Shown: positions 40,298-41,204 of the stretch, piece by piece
How positions within the stretch are numbered: position 1 is the stretch's first letter
Layout: the number at the start of each line of letters is the position of its first letter
Assembly (NCBI GenBank): GCA_016928525.1
Contig: JAFGKO010000355.1
Location: 1 to 41,204 of the forward strand
From: Anaerolineales bacterium
GTDB taxonomy: Bacteria > Chloroflexota > Anaerolineae > Anaerolineales > Villigracilaceae
Direction of reading: 5' to 3'
Length of the DNA stretch: 41,204 nucleotides
Notes under the pieces: generated by a model
The model's input: the letters and a program-made list of their open reading frames with translations, nothing else
Told to the model about the DNA's origin: nothing
Databases searched by the model: none
Made by a program: the position numbers and the translations under genes

Positions 40298-40689
40298 ATT
40301 GAAAACACCTCGATCTCCGCATGCCGCAATGCTTCTTCGTAGATCGGACCGCGCTGTACGAAGCCCAGCGCCAGCCCGCTGCCGCGTACTACCAGCAGGC
40401 GTTCGCCGGTCTGGAAGCCGGCCATACTTGGAAAAGCAACTCGCTCATTCTCACCGACCCATCCTTCCCCCAGCATGCGCTGCGCACGGGAAATCTGCGA
40501 TCCGGCCAGCATCTCCCGCCGGGCTACGCTACAACCTCCCGAACGCCGGCTGCCAGGTAAGAAGACGACCTGCTCCCCGGATTGAAAGCCATACTCGGCG
40601 TACGCTTCGGGCGGAATCCGCACCTCGCCTGCGGAGCTCACGATAGTCCATCCAAACACCCATTTGCCGCCTTTGACCAGTTGGGGCAT
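40294..40689 (-). CDS. AbrB/SpoVT-like tandem half-domain protein
   Basis: 131 residues. Two similar halves: GFQSGEQVVFLPGSRRSGG (around residues 34-52) and GFQTGERLLVVRGSGLALG (around residues 91-109), each preceded by a short strand (VRIPPEAY; VAFPSMA). This looks like a duplicated swapped-hairpin AbrB/SpoVT fold. Such domains can bind DNA or, in metabolic contexts, act as scaffolds. GGGAG before the ATG. First of the overlapping chain leading to mrp. Confidence 0.6.
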   Translation of the reverse strand: MPQLVKGGKWVFGWTIVSSAGEVRIPPEAYAEYGFQSGEQVVFLPGSRRSGGCSVARREMLAGSQISRAQRMLGEGWVGENERVAFPSMAGFQTGERLLVVRGSGLALGFVQRGPIYEEALRHAEIEVFSI

Positions 40690-40726
40690 CTACGCTTCTC
40701 CCTGTATTTTGATTATCCGAGAAACG

Positions 40727-41204
40727 CTAAAGTAACCATATGACTGCCAAGAGAACTACTAGCACACCAACGACCACCCACAAGAAGCGCCAATCCAGAG
40801 GCAACCAGGCGCTGCCTTCCGGCATGGGATGCGCGGCGGGGTCGAAAAATACATACAGATGGTCGATGGCCGGGGTGGGGATCGAAGTCTGGCGTTTCAA
40901 GGCGATGAACTCGTCTGCCAGGTGCTTGATCTCGTCTTGCGCTGCTTCGCTGTGTTCCAACATTGCTACCCGGATGCGCGGGTCAACGAGCCGTTTCCGG
41001 AATCCCCAGACCAGGACGGGTTCGGGGAGACGCTCGAAGATGCGGGCGCTCCTTGGCACGATTGGGTAACCCAGCGCCCGTAAGACGCGGTACCCTTCGC
41101 GGATAGCACGGATCGCCAGAACGATGGCGTCACGGGTGTGCGCCATGCGCACGTTGTCCCGGCCAGCAGCCCGCATGGCCGGAGCCAGCGAGGGCATCAA
41201 CATA
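40727..41204 (-). CDS. Ketopantoate reductase-like protein, 5' end outside the window
   Basis: The visible 158 residues match the C-terminal helical domain of PanE/ApbA-like 2-dehydropantoate 2-reductases: MLMPSLAPAMRAAGRDNVRM, GYPIVPRSARIFERLPEPV and DEIKHLADEFIALKRQTSIPTPAIDHLY. The N-terminal NAD(P)-binding half would lie beyond the right edge. Unusually, after LPLDWRF there is a C-terminal membrane helix (LWVVVGVLVVLLAVIWLL), suggesting a tail-anchored member. Reaction not certain; members of this group reduce various 2-oxo acids. Confidence 0.75.
   Translation of the reverse strand, partial: MLMPSLAPAMRAAGRDNVRMAHTRDAIVLAIRAIREGYRVLRALGYPIVPRSARIFERLPEPVLVWGFRKRLVDPRIRVAMLEHSEAAQDEIKHLADEFIALKRQTSIPTPAIDHLYVFFDPAAHPMPEGSAWLPLDWRFLWVVVGVLVVLLAVIWLL

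Noticed and set aside
1..41204. CRISPR array, tRNA, rRNA or transposase genes
   Set aside because: No regularly spaced repeats, cloverleaf-like sequence or transposase motif was found on either strand by reading.

Overview
The window (about 41 kb) reads as chromosomal DNA of an anaerobic or facultative bacterium, most likely a Chloroflexota of the class Anaerolineae. That placement is an inference from gene content (FAD-less XdhD-type molybdenum hydroxylase, ADP-forming acyl-CoA synthetase fused to an N-terminal GNAT domain, CooC/CooT-type nickel proteins, PadR-HAAS pair) and from the many dispersed palindromic repeats. No rRNA, tRNA, CRISPR array or transposase gene was seen.

Left part (1-14.7 kb), mixed strands and accessory in character: a GT1/GT28 glycosyltransferase; an AT-rich small membrane-protein gene bounded by 13-bp inverted repeats (cassette-like); a large MmeI-like (type IIL/IIG) restriction-modification enzyme whose reading frame carries two in-frame palindromic repeat insertions; a P-loop kinase; sixA between two near-identical 110-bp nested-palindrome repeats; a padR-HAAS membrane protein pair with a textbook promoter and an overlapping operator dyad; an acyltransferase-like membrane protein, a cupin and a Mut7-C protein; then a plus-strand two-component system followed by a secreted SIMPL-domain protein.

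Right part (14.9-41.2 kb): about 33 consecutive genes on the minus strand, many touching or overlapping by ATGA. Reading in the direction of transcription from the right edge: a ketopantoate-reductase-like protein, two small proteins, an Mrp-type ATPase, a 40-residue DUF59-like peptide, a CooC-like ATPase, peptide deformylase and a ferritin-like protein, ending in an intrinsic terminator. After a possible operator, the next run holds two paralogous ~80-residue unknown proteins flanking a ZIP metal transporter and a YggS/PLPBP protein, then CGGC, DUF89, radical SAM, ADP-forming acyl-CoA synthetase, CooT-like, CBS, cyclic-nucleotide-binding, thiamine-binding and methyltransferase genes, a ferredoxin, an old-yellow-enzyme-type oxidoreductase, TrmO, DUF1638, an AmrS-like radical SAM enzyme, a HypE-like AIR synthase, a metallo-beta-lactamase-fold lipoprotein, an XdhD-like molybdenum hydroxylase and FeoAB.

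Taken together, the right part looks like a metal and metallocofactor gene neighbourhood: iron import and storage, ZIP transport, nickel-protein chaperone homologues, Fe-S/MRP ATPases and three radical SAM or HypE-like enzymes. The large nickel or corrinoid enzyme that such factors would serve is not in the window. The most unusual sequence-level signal is the population of palindromic repeats, several of which are inserted in frame inside coding sequences.
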